The notes under the pieces are model-generated. The model ran no database searches, was not told the origin of the DNA, and worked only from the letters and a program-made list of their open reading frames with translations. Shown piece by piece: positions 53,857 to 61,896 of a stretch of 64,000 nt of DNA. Both the position numbers and the translations under genes were made by a program. This DNA comes from an uncultured Bacteroidota bacterium. GTDB lineage: Bacteria; Bacteroidota; Bacteroidia; Bacteroidales; P3. The stretch lies in assembly GCA_902793295.1 (NCBI GenBank), contig CADBDA010000004.1, positions 123,509 through 187,508 of the forward strand, read 5' to 3'. Numbering within the stretch: the first letter of the stretch is position 1; every line of letters begins with the position of its first letter.

Positions 53857-56838
53857 TTATTTACTATTTTCCACAGTTTTGTCTTTTATCTTGTTGGCGA
53901 TGCATTTCTCAGCCTCTGTTTCGACAGCGGATCTGAAATCAGCGTCGTTGGTATACTGAATAAAATTCTGGTTTATAACGATATTTACGCATTTTATAAC
54001 GTCTCCGCAGTTGCAAATCTGCTGGGCGGCATTGTGAATATTCAGGGTGCGAGCTAATGAATTCTCCTTAGGTTTAGACCATTCCCCTTTGTCATAGAAG
54101 GCATTTTTTAATATTTTATCAGCTTCATTTTCATCGATGGTTGTTCCATTTAAGGAATATGCATATTCTGATGGATTAATCATTTCAGAGAATATGGATA
54201 ACACCGGGTAGAAAACACCTTTGTAAAAAAAGAAGATTTCTGTACTTCCATCGCCACCATCCCCCCAGGTATGTAGCATCAAAGAGCGTCTCTCTAAATA
54301 TTCGTCAAGGTAGTCGATTTTTTTTCTATAAACTTTTCCTTCGTTTATATACAGTAGGTCATCTTTGATATCAAAACCACCCATTCCGCAATTTATGTAA
54401 AGCTCAGGAATGCTGTCGTCATCCAAATATACTAAGGACCAAAAACCATGTTCTAAACTATAATAGTCGTCCAATATAATCTCAGGCATTTCATTTTTTA
54501 TGAATTCTTTATATTTGTTGAGATAATACTCGTTGTTGTTCTTTTCCTCTTTTTTGAAAAAAGTCGGTTCTCCAGTTTTGAAGAGACTGTCCGTCTTTGT
54601 ATCCTGTAAGAAATATTCATTTGCGGCAAAAGATGGCATGGGAATGTTTTTTACATTGCTCCTCTGGTTCTTCTCTGCAAGATTAATCATGTCAGGGAAA
54701 CATGGGATGATGATTTGGTGATTGTGCGCTACAATAGGGAAATAATCCGCCTTTTCTATTTCTCCGCGCATTCTCTTGTCGGAATCAAGATAGTACCGTC
54801 TGGTTTTCTTTTCCAAACATTCTCCGTTCTTTATTTGCCGAAGTTCATAGAAGTTGTTTTCCGGTTCTTCATACCGGAATTCACCGCTATAAGACAGTCC
54901 GTCCAAGGTGCGGTAGCTTTCCGAGTACAGTCCGTAGTTGACAGATAAACAAATGTTTTGTTTTTTGAATATATATTTCCAATTACCTGTTTTCCTTCCA
55001 TCGGATATTGTCCCGTAAGCATCCGAAGAGAATTTGCTTTTGCTTGTTTTAAAGGAATAATCACCATTAGGGATAATGGAGGAATTGGTAATCCATACAC
55101 TGTCAATGTAATTACTCAATTTTTGCTCATCCCAGTAGTTGTTTCCAAATATTTTTTTGTCGCATCGAAATGTAACAGATGTAGTGGTGTCGTTGGATGA
55201 ATATGTTGCTGTGAAACTGTGTTCTTTTATTTTGCTGTAGGTGATTGAATAACAATCGTTTCTCAAATCAATCACTTCATTAATTGTTCCGTTGGCGTAA
55301 TGTAATTCAAATGTTTTTTTCCCGACACTGTTGAATAGTATTGTCGTTCCGTCTAATTTATTGTCTTTGTACCCAATGGATGCAATGATGATTCCTTTGC
55401 CATTGGTGATTGTGGTTTTTCCATTTAGAACTCCATTCTCCCAATTTTGTTCCAAAGTGTAGCCCTCAGACTCTTGACTCCAAATCCCATCCTTTTTGTC
55501 GTTTTTGTAATTCCCGGTTATCCATCCTTTCCCGTCGGTTGTTTTTAGTTTACAGGGTCCTTGTTTTATGCCATTTATATAGTGTATTTCGGCAAGTAAG
55601 TCTCCATTATCGTCGTAAAAATTGGTAGAACCTTGTTGTTTGTTGTTTTTGTAATAAGCTGATAATAATAGTTTCCCGGTTTTTTCATTGTGCAAAGTCC
55701 ACCATCCTTGTCGTTGATTTTCTTTTATTGTTCCATGTGATAACCTCAACATGTGACAAGTATCCTCTATTCTCAAGGAAGTATTTCGTCCTGTTTTCCC
55801 GTGGGATGACGTGTCAATAAAACAACTAAAAACGCTACCGGCTCCGTTGTCTGAAAATTCTTGGAATTCAATTAATGTTTGGCTTGTCAATCCTTTCTTT
55901 CTACATAAAGCATAACGGTTTTCTTTAGATTTCGTAATCTCACGATATTTCATTGTTAACCCGTCGTCCTCATAAAGAATCCATTCGGTGCGGTTCCCAT
56001 TGCAGAATACCCCTTGCGCTAAGAGTTTTCCTTGATTACTATAAAAAAAGAACTTGCCATCAGCAACCCCTTGAGAATAATCCATAACACTTTTTAATAC
56101 ACCGTTACTGTAGTATTTCTTGTATTGGCCGTCAAGTTGCCCATTTTTAAAAATTGCAGTTCCTGCTAGTTTTCCATTTTTGTCGTATTGTTGGTATATT
56201 CCTTCTGCTTTCCCGTTTTTTGTGGTATATTCCTCTTGTATTCTGTTCTCTGAATCATAAATGCGGTAAAACCCTTCTAATTTTCCATCTTTTAGTGTGT
56301 ATTTTTCATAGCCGCCATCTTCAGTTTCCCTTTTCTTTTCTCCATTTTCAGAGTCGTAGTGGCATCCTTTCTTCAGCAAGGTGCAAAGATAGGAAGTATT
56401 GTAACCCGATTTTGTCTGTTCGATTTGTAGAAAGAATCCATTGTTTTTGTAATCAATTTGAACGCTATTGTCACCTATTTCATTTTTATAAGAAGCAAAA
56501 CCGGAGGCGTTTAAGCCGGATTTGAACGACTTGTATGATTTGTCGTTAAAGAAATTGTAAGATATCAGAGCGGGTAGATTGTCATAAAGTCTAATCGTAA
56601 TCCATCCTTGAGCTTTGTCGCTGTATGAGTTTTTTTTGTACGAATACGTCACGGTTTGTTCAGATTCATTTGTTTTCTGGGAGTCGTAATAAACCCACAT
56701 TTTCGTATTCAAGAATTGATCTATTTGTTCAAGATTTTTCTTGCCACAAAGAATAATCAAATCCGAAGGGGTAAGATCTTGGGCACTAATGGAACAGCCA
56801 AGGAATAAAATAATAAACAGGGTGATGGCTCTTTTCAT
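53857..56838 (-). CDS. Large MORN-repeat (YwqK-like) exported protein
   Basis: A 993-residue protein with a signal peptide (cleavage near SISAQD). Two blocks of MORN/YwqK-type repeats stand out, at residues about 185-280 and 370-520, with units such as GKAEGIYQQYDKNGKLAGTA and KNGQLDGQYKKYYSNGVLK, each a short beta hairpin with a YY/GxG core. The N-terminal 170 residues and the C-terminal 400 are not recognised; the tail contains YLDDDSIPELYINCGMGG, a calcium-loop-like acidic segment. There is no sorting domain. Base composition is visibly AT-richer than the flanking genes, and codon endings follow, suggesting recent transfer. Function unknown; a surface or toxin-associated role would be speculation. 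Confidence 0.75.
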   Translation of the reverse strand: MKRAITLFIILFLGCSISAQDLTPSDLIILCGKKNLEQIDQFLNTKMWVYYDSQKTNESEQTVTYSYKKNSYSDKAQGWITIRLYDNLPALISYNFFNDKSYKSFKSGLNASGFASYKNEIGDNSVQIDYKNNGFFLQIEQTKSGYNTSYLCTLLKKGCHYDSENGEKKRETEDGGYEKYTLKDGKLEGFYRIYDSENRIQEEYTTKNGKAEGIYQQYDKNGKLAGTAIFKNGQLDGQYKKYYSNGVLKSVMDYSQGVADGKFFFYSNQGKLLAQGVFCNGNRTEWILYEDDGLTMKYREITKSKENRYALCRKKGLTSQTLIEFQEFSDNGAGSVFSCFIDTSSHGKTGRNTSLRIEDTCHMLRLSHGTIKENQRQGWWTLHNEKTGKLLLSAYYKNNKQQGSTNFYDDNGDLLAEIHYINGIKQGPCKLKTTDGKGWITGNYKNDKKDGIWSQESEGYTLEQNWENGVLNGKTTITNGKGIIIASIGYKDNKLDGTTILFNSVGKKTFELHYANGTINEVIDLRNDCYSITYSKIKEHSFTATYSSNDTTTSVTFRCDKKIFGNNYWDEQKLSNYIDSVWITNSSIIPNGDYSFKTSKSKFSSDAYGTISDGRKTGNWKYIFKKQNICLSVNYGLYSESYRTLDGLSYSGEFRYEEPENNFYELRQIKNGECLEKKTRRYYLDSDKRMRGEIEKADYFPIVAHNHQIIIPCFPDMINLAEKNQRSNVKNIPMPSFAANEYFLQDTKTDSLFKTGEPTFFKKEEKNNNEYYLNKYKEFIKNEMPEIILDDYYSLEHGFWSLVYLDDDSIPELYINCGMGGFDIKDDLLYINEGKVYRKKIDYLDEYLERRSLMLHTWGDGGDGSTEIFFFYKGVFYPVLSIFSEMINPSEYAYSLNGTTIDENEADKILKNAFYDKGEWSKPKENSLARTLNIHNAAQQICNCGDVIKCVNIVINQNFIQYTNDADFRSAVETEAEKCIANKIKDKTVENSK

Positions 56839-56847
56839 ATATAAATA

Positions 56848-56872
56848 ACGCCACGATTATTGTTCGTGGCGT
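56848..56872 (-). terminator. Hairpin downstream of tRNA-Val(GAC)
   Basis: Perfect 9-bp stem ACGCCACGA / TCGTGGCGT with a 7-base loop, followed on the minus strand by an AT-rich rather than pure T tract; a weaker terminator, 2 bases beyond the tRNA 3' end. Confidence 0.65.
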
Positions 56873-56874
56873 CT

Positions 56875-56952
56875 TGGTGATCTGCACAAGATTTGAACTT
56901 GTGACCTCTTGCCTGTCAAGCAAGCGCTCTAAACCAACTGAGCTAGCAGATC
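56875..56952 (-). tRNA. tRNA-Val(GAC), CCA encoded
   Basis: Acceptor GATCTGC/GCAGATC, anticodon stem CTTGC/GCAAG with loop TTGACAG (anticodon GAC, reading GUC/GUU), T-arm ACAAG/CTTGT with loop TTCAAAT, discriminator A followed by an encoded CCA. It is on the minus strand with its own promoter. Confidence 0.92.
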
Positions 56953-56975
56953 ATTATTCTTGCTGAAATCGGGTG

Positions 56976-57005
56976 CAAAAGTACACAAAAAATTCATTCT
57001 GGCAA
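56976..57005 (-). promoter_or_regulatory. Promoter of tRNA-Val(GAC)
   Basis: On the minus strand, TTG (57005-57003) and TACTTTTG (56983-56976), 19 bases apart, then the stable-RNA start CACCCG. Confidence 0.8.
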
Positions 57006-57240
57006 GAAAAAATCCTCAAAAATTGCAATTACTTTTATGAAATGGACGCATTTTGTTGATAATGAGATTTGAAATGGAATCGAAAAAATAAGGTTGTTTC
57101 GTTTATATGAAGAAAAAAAACAATAAATGATCTGTTTTTATGCGCTGAAAATCCAAAATTGAGTGTTTTTTTTTGAACAATCTTGATAGGCGATTCTTGA
57201 CCACCGGTTGTCACTTATAACATGTGTTTGAATAATGACG

Positions 57241-57278
57241 TCAGCCGCTTGCTGACCGATGGGTCTGCAAGCGGCTGA
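57241..57278 (-). terminator. GC-rich hairpin downstream of the GIN/barrel gene
   Basis: A perfect 12-bp stem (TCAGCCGCTTGC and its complement) with a 14-base loop, 36 bases past the stop codon on the minus strand. There is no strong T tract, so it may be a weak terminator or an RNA-stability element. Confidence 0.5.
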
Positions 57279-57313
57279 TGAGGAAAGCGAGTATGATCAG
57301 ATATATGAATTTG

Positions 57314-58654
57314 TCAGAATTGCAGAGTGACGCCGAAGGTGTGAATCTTTTCGCTATAGGCACTGCTGCGGAATGTCGGCAGGAGGTCGTATGTCAATCC
57401 GATGGACATTTTGGTAAGTGGGCCGCCACCGATCGAAAGTGATGCGCGGAGTTGCCATGGGTTCATCACGTTGGTTTCTTCGCGACGGATGCTCCAGTGG
57501 TTATTGTTCCCCATTGTTCGGGTGATCAATTTTTCTCTGCAATTGCGCAGCACGTCAACGCCCAAATTAATATGGTAGGGGGAACTTCCGGTTTGGGTAT
57601 TCTTTTTACCGAAGGTGTAGCTGATGAGCAGCCGGAGTCCAAGGTTTTCGGCATTAAGGTGCTGCTGGGGTATTTGTCCGCTGGTTGGGGTGTTGAGGGT
57701 GAGGGCGTTACCATTGTAGTTTACATTGTTGAGAAGTCGTCCCCAGTCGCACTCAAGGATAAACCAGTTTTTGAAAGTGATGCGTTCGGTGATGGGAATG
57801 GGGGAGACTATTCCATAGTATATGGAGAGACGGTAGTTTTCCCCTCTGTTGTAGGGCGATCCGCTTTTGTTATTCATGTAGAGCGGTATGGGCGAGGAGA
57901 TACCTATACTCATCGTCAGATGATTAAAATACTTAAGCCATTCGCGGTTAACGTTCTTCACGGTAAGGTTGCGAGTGCTGTCTGTCTGGTAAAGTGTGCC
58001 GATGCTTTTGACGTCGCACATGACCTTGGTGTCAGCGCTAATCAGTGTCGGACAGTAGACTTGTGAATGAGGTTTGCGTCTGAGAGTCAGCTTATGTTTT
58101 GCTTGGAGTGTGTCGATGCGCAGGTTGCTCCTGCCATAAACGCTGACATCCAGGTCTCCAGTGCTTTTCCACGACTTGCCCGTCGCTGTGGCTCCTTCAT
58201 AGAGGTAGACATCCATGTCTCCAGCGCTTATCCATGACTTGCTTGTCAATGTGGCTCCGTCATAGATCGTAACTTCTGAAAATTTACTATTAAAGACCAA
58301 GTCTTCAGTTTGTACAGTCGCGTTCTTTTCGATTATAAGAAAACTTAGATTTTGCTTTAATGTGATTTCGACCACAGTGGTTCGAGGCATGTTTTTGTTG
58401 GAATTCAAGGTCAGTGCACGACCTGTGACGGCGCTTATTTGGGGCTCGTTGTCCTCCTCGAAGAAATAGCTGCATGGAGTAATGATGGTCAGCGTCGGCT
58501 GTTCGCCTTGCAGTATTCGTACTTGCCATCCTTCATTGATGTACAGTCTGTCGATGCTGTCGGGAATGGACTGGCTGATGCGGTATTCGTCCTGTGCGAC
58601 GAGTGTTGCGAAAGCTGATAATATAAATAGGGTTATAAATGCTGCTTTTTTCAT
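57314..58654 (-). CDS. GIN-domain (DUF2807) outer membrane protein
   Basis: A 446-residue exported protein (signal peptide cleavage near LVAQD). Residues about 35-225 show the DUF2807 (GIN) right-handed beta-helix pattern: VRILQGEQPTLTI, VVEITLKQNLSFLIIEKNATV and repeated SWISAGDMDVYLYEGA / SWKSTGDLDVSVYGRS. Residues about 235-446 look like an outer-membrane beta-barrel ending in THTFGVTLQF-type strands. It is the third gene of the ECF sigma unit, 196 bases after the single-TM gene; it may be a target of that sigma factor. Function unknown. Confidence 0.75.
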   Translation of the reverse strand: MKKAAFITLFILSAFATLVAQDEYRISQSIPDSIDRLYINEGWQVRILQGEQPTLTIITPCSYFFEEDNEPQISAVTGRALTLNSNKNMPRTTVVEITLKQNLSFLIIEKNATVQTEDLVFNSKFSEVTIYDGATLTSKSWISAGDMDVYLYEGATATGKSWKSTGDLDVSVYGRSNLRIDTLQAKHKLTLRRKPHSQVYCPTLISADTKVMCDVKSIGTLYQTDSTRNLTVKNVNREWLKYFNHLTMSIGISSPIPLYMNNKSGSPYNRGENYRLSIYYGIVSPIPITERITFKNWFILECDWGRLLNNVNYNGNALTLNTPTSGQIPQQHLNAENLGLRLLISYTFGKKNTQTGSSPYHINLGVDVLRNCREKLITRTMGNNNHWSIRREETNVMNPWQLRASLSIGGGPLTKMSIGLTYDLLPTFRSSAYSEKIHTFGVTLQF

Positions 58655-58850
58655 TTCGGATCTGATTTTGGGATTGATGATTTAAAATGAAACGGGTGAC
58701 GCGCGTTGTCAGTTTCTTGCCTATATGACGATCGGTTTGTCGATTTCTTACAATCTTTATTGTTTTTTTTCTCTTCGAACGTTTCTTTGGATTGAATTGC
58801 AATAAGTTGGTTTTTTTCGTAAGTCGCATGTCCATTATCGGCTCCGTTCT

Positions 58851-59516
58851 CTAGAACGGGATGCTGCCAACCTCAAAAGTGGCAGAACCCGAGTTGTTGA
58901 CCATGGCCAATTGTGGGACGTTGGGGGCAGTGGGTCGCGACTGCTCGGGTTTGCATCCCGTGCCGCAGACCAGGCGTGTCGAAGTGCGTTCGTGTGTTCG
59001 CTTTTGTGCCATGGCGATGAGGTGCGTTTCTTGTTTGGTCGTGGTTGCCTCTTCTGCCAGAAGCATTTGTGGACGCTCCATCTCGAGTGGGTCGGTCTGG
59101 TATAGAGGCTCTGGTGTTTCGCTGCTCGTTTGGTCGGTGTCTTTTTTTATGACATCGGGGGTGGAGGCTGAAGCAAGTCGGTTGACTGTTGTCCCCATTC
59201 TGAAGACTGGTGTGGCGTTGGTTGCATCATCGTGCGCTTCAACAGTGTCTGCTGCAGTTGTCGGCATGTCGGCTTGAGCTGTCAGTGGCGGATTGGTGCT
59301 GCTTTCGTTGCCGGGTAAAAGCAACCGTAATCCTATGGCCATTAAAAGTATGATGCTGGCGGCAATGCCTAGAGTGGTCCACAGGTGGCGACGATGGGGC
59401 GTTTCGGCTGCCGCCCATTGGTCTACCATCTCGCTCAGTTGCTGCTGCCGTCTTTGGTCGGCCTCATGGCGTTGCGCAGCGGCAATCAATTCTTCAAGTT
59501 CGGTTTTGTGGTCCAT
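58851..59516 (-). CDS. Single-TM protein, putative anti-sigma factor
   Basis: A 221-residue protein with a short cytoplasmic N-terminus rich in Glu and Arg (residues 1-42), one transmembrane helix (about 45-68, LWTTLGIAASIILLMAIGLRLLL) and a low-complexity Thr/Ala/Pro-rich periplasmic tail. This topology fits an anti-sigma factor, and the gene directly follows an ECF sigma gene by 70 bases, but no zinc anti-sigma motif (HxxxCxxC) is present, so the role is inferred from context only. Confidence 0.6.
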   Translation of the reverse strand: MDHKTELEELIAAAQRHEADQRRQQQLSEMVDQWAAAETPHRRHLWTTLGIAASIILLMAIGLRLLLPGNESSTNPPLTAQADMPTTAADTVEAHDDATNATPVFRMGTTVNRLASASTPDVIKKDTDQTSSETPEPLYQTDPLEMERPQMLLAEEATTTKQETHLIAMAQKRTHERTSTRLVCGTGCKPEQSRPTAPNVPQLAMVNNSGSATFEVGSIPF

Positions 59517-59586
59517 ATTGTATATTTTTTTCGTTCAATGAATATTATTATTGTTGTCGGATTGTCTTTTCCCTCTTTCTCTCGCC

Positions 59587-60078
59587 TCACAGGCTGCCTA
59601 TCATTCCTCTAAGTTTTTGCAATGTTCTCGATAGGGTGGTGTATAGGTTGCTGTCGCTCATGTTCAGTTCCTGCTGCATTTCTTTGACGCTGCGGTCCTC
59701 AAAATATTTCATCTCTATGAGTCGGCGCTGCTGCACGGGCAGTTTGTCCAGTAGTCTGTGCAGTAGGGCGCTTCGTTCTGCGGTCTCGTCGATTTCATGT
59801 ATCACCTCGTCGTCGCTCAGCGACTCCAGACGTGATATGTGTGCTTCGGTACGTCTCTGTTGTCTCAGTTTGTCGATGCAGCGCATGCGGATCATCTGCA
59901 TGCAGTAGCTTTGAAGTTGAACAATGTGGTCCAATTCTTCATGCCGTTTCCATAATGTATAAAACACCTCCTGGACAACATCCTCACTGTCTGCCACACT
60001 GCCCAGCATGCGTTCTGCCAGCAGTTGCATGGAGCTCTGAAGCGGAATTATTTTCTCTTTGAATTGTTCTTTGTCCAT
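59587..60078 (-). CDS. ECF-type RNA polymerase sigma factor
   Basis: A 163-residue sigma-70 family protein with region 2 (LAERMLGSVADSEDVVQEVFYTLWKR, residues about 20-50) and region 4 (LPVQQRRLIEMKYFEDRSVKEMQQELNMSDSNLYTTLSRTLQKLR, residues about 110-160). Its genes downstream are a single-TM protein and a GIN/barrel protein, an arrangement often seen in sigma/anti-sigma pairs of Bacteroidota. The usual TonB receptor partner of such sigma factors is absent. Confidence 0.93.
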   Translation of the reverse strand: MDKEQFKEKIIPLQSSMQLLAERMLGSVADSEDVVQEVFYTLWKRHEELDHIVQLQSYCMQMIRMRCIDKLRQQRRTEAHISRLESLSDDEVIHEIDETAERSALLHRLLDKLPVQQRRLIEMKYFEDRSVKEMQQELNMSDSNLYTTLSRTLQKLRGMIGSL

Positions 60079-60313
60079 CGGTTATTTTTGAAGTGGGAAA
60101 CTGCGCTTTTCAAAAGTGGCATTAAAATTCCTTATTACATATATGACGAACGAAAGCCGTTTTTCTTACATCGGTGTTGCATTTTTTTTTTCGAAAAAAC
60201 AATAAAAACTTTTGTAGTATTTTGTAGAAATATTCATTATTATATTAAAATACAATTTGTTGTATTGTTTTTTCAAAAGCCCAAAAGGTGTTGTTGTTAT
60301 TTAGTAAGGGTAA

Positions 60314-60341
60314 CAAAAAAGCCACCTTTTAGGTGGCTTCT
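60314..60341 (-). terminator. Terminator of tRNA-Val(CAC)
   Basis: On the minus strand, stem AAGCCACCT / AGGTGGCTT (9 bp) followed by a T tract. Confidence 0.87.
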
Positions 60342-60343
60342 TG

Positions 60344-60418
60344 TGGTCTGTGGGAGATTCGAACTCTCGACCTCTTCCGTGTGAAGGAAGCGCTCTAAAC
60401 CAACTGAGCTAACAGACC
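60344..60418 (-). tRNA. tRNA-Val(CAC)
   Basis: Acceptor GGTCTGT/ACAGACC, anticodon stem CTTCC/GGAAG with loop TTCACAC (anticodon CAC, reading GUG). The D-arm and variable loop match those of tRNA-Val(GAC). The T-stem GAGAG/CTCCC has one A-C mismatch. CCA is not encoded. Confidence 0.9.
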
Positions 60419-60451
60419 ATTTTGTCTTCTTCTGTTTTCCAAATGCGGGTG

Positions 60452-60481
60452 CAAAAGTACAACTTTTTTTTGATTCGACAA
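60452..60481 (-). promoter_or_regulatory. Promoter of tRNA-Val(CAC)
   Basis: On the minus strand, TTG (60481-60479) and TACTTTTG (60459-60452), 19 bases apart, then CACCCGC as in the rRNA promoter. Confidence 0.82.
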
Positions 60482-60651
60482 CAAAAATATTGTTTTTATC
60501 GTTTTTTAATCGGTGGATAAATTGTAATATTTTGTATTTTAGATTTATATGATGTCTCCTGAATTGCTTGTTTCTATTGCCTCAATAACTGGTTTTCTTT
60601 GGGTGAGTGCTGCAGCAACTGGATTTTTGGGGGAAATTGACCGTTTTTTAC

Positions 60652-61788
60652 TCACTGTGGTTGATGCCTTTTTTCGGCTTCATATAATTGCTCAAAAATT
60701 TTTCGTAGGCGTTCTTTGTCTGCTATCAGGTGCCGCAGTTCGGCCAGCTTTTCGGCATTAGGCGACTCGGGTATCCATAGTTTCATGTATCCTTTTTCAC
60801 TGTACTTATCGTTGAGATGTGCCAGTGTTCTTGCCCAATGAGCCTCTTTGTCAAGATTGCTATAATGTTCCATGCCGTATAGCACTGTCCTCCTGACTAT
60901 CTTTAGCGCATCGATGTCCCGGTCGGCTTCTGCCACGATCTTTCCGTACAAGCTTCGTGGCTCCCGACCCGACGAGGCACGGTGGTCTTCGACAGCTTCC
61001 CCCATCATGGTGATCTGGGATTCGCTAAACCATTTTCGCAGTTCTGTGTCGGCTAAAAGTATTTGTTTTGAGGCGGCATGATGTATCTCTCGGCCTTTGC
61101 ACAGTCCTGTGTCGTGATAGGCGGCGATGGTATATACCATATTGGGGTCCACATCGTAATGCGTTGCCAACATCATACTGTTGTTTATTACGGATTCAGC
61201 GTGGTCTTGCCGATGGGCGTTGTCGAATGAGGCATAGCGTGGTAGTATCTCTTGCATTATGTATTTGCTTAAAGGCTCGCACAACATTCTTGTCTTCAGC
61301 ATTTGGTAGGCCATGCGTGGCGACCCGTCGGCAACCCGTATGATGCCACTATAGGTGAATCCGTGCGCCTCAATCAAATGGCGCATGATGGCGTTGTCTT
61401 CGTGGGTGTCGATTCGTAGCGAGGTGGTCTGGCGGCGGCACCAATCGATGGCAGTGGCGAAAATGCCACGATGGCTTGCACTGCGCGCCATCCGGTGAAT
61501 TGTTCCGTAGGGTCGGTCGTCTTCTTGCCACGCACCGTCTTCTATTTTCTCGTAGGTTGTGTCTCGTCCAATGATGAATGCAAATGTTCCGGCAATCTTC
61601 AGACCGTCTGTAAGCACATAGCTGTTGCCGCGGGCTATGTCTTCTCGTATGATCGCTTCGGCCGGATATCCCCCTACCCATTGCCGTTGGTTGCCGTTGC
61701 TTCGCATGATCGATCTGGAGTGGTCGAACAGAGGCATCACTTTCTCCAAATCGTGCTCGGTGGTCTTTCGTATCGTATATTGTCCCAT
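60652..61788 (-). CDS. GNAT acetyltransferase fused to HD phosphohydrolase
   Basis: A 378-residue two-domain protein. The N-terminal about 165 residues are a GNAT domain (TIRKTTEHDLEKVMPLFDHSRSIM, then ATAIDWCRRQTTSLRIDTHEDNAIMRHLIEAHGFTYSGIIRV). The rest is an HD domain: HRQDHAESVINNSMML and YHDTGLCKGREIHHAAS supply the His/Asp metal ligands, with a later AEADRDIDAL. A cytoplasmic enzyme pair on one chain is suggested, possibly acting on a nucleotide or small metabolite; no substrate can be named. The ATG at 61788 places the GNAT start correctly; an in-frame ATG at 61824 adds 12 residues. Divergent from hydF, 108 bases away. Confidence 0.82.
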   Translation of the reverse strand: MGQYTIRKTTEHDLEKVMPLFDHSRSIMRSNGNQRQWVGGYPAEAIIREDIARGNSYVLTDGLKIAGTFAFIIGRDTTYEKIEDGAWQEDDRPYGTIHRMARSASHRGIFATAIDWCRRQTTSLRIDTHEDNAIMRHLIEAHGFTYSGIIRVADGSPRMAYQMLKTRMLCEPLSKYIMQEILPRYASFDNAHRQDHAESVINNSMMLATHYDVDPNMVYTIAAYHDTGLCKGREIHHAASKQILLADTELRKWFSESQITMMGEAVEDHRASSGREPRSLYGKIVAEADRDIDALKIVRRTVLYGMEHYSNLDKEAHWARTLAHLNDKYSEKGYMKLWIPESPNAEKLAELRHLIADKERLRKIFEQLYEAEKRHQPQ

Positions 61789-61862
61789 GGTGGCTCTTAT
61801 GCTGATTTCCATCAAGAAACTCACATTTTTCTATTTTATTTTGCCACGTCGCTTTTTTGGCG

Positions 61863-61870
61863 TATTTTTG
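61863..61870 (+). promoter_or_regulatory. -7 element of hydF
   Basis: TATTTTTG matches TAnnTTTG and lies 26 bases before the ATG at 61897. The large upstream in-frame extension is therefore rejected. Confidence 0.66.
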
Positions 61871-61896
61871 CATTTCTGTTTGAAAATCTAATCTCA

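Larger units (their letters stand above)
56953..57313. other. Intergenic region: tRNA promoter and hairpin
   Basis: A 361-base gene-free stretch. It holds the tRNA-Val(GAC) promoter (56976-57005) and a 12-bp hairpin (57241-57278). The rest is AT-rich; no ORF, repeat or RNA gene is supported. Confidence 0.6.

Noticed and set aside
53857..56952. Possible tRNA-integrated genomic island around the MORN gene
   Set aside because: Only one gene is compositionally odd; there is no integrase, no direct repeat of the tRNA end and no other foreign gene. Kept only as a finding.
60549..60761. 70-codon open frame downstream of tRNA-Val(CAC)
   Set aside because: It runs into the 3' end of the GNAT-HD gene on the opposite strand and has no supporting motif or promoter.
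61471..61896. 142-residue N-terminal extension of HydF
   Set aside because: It overlaps the divergent GNAT-HD gene, contains the hydF -7 element, and has no HydF character.
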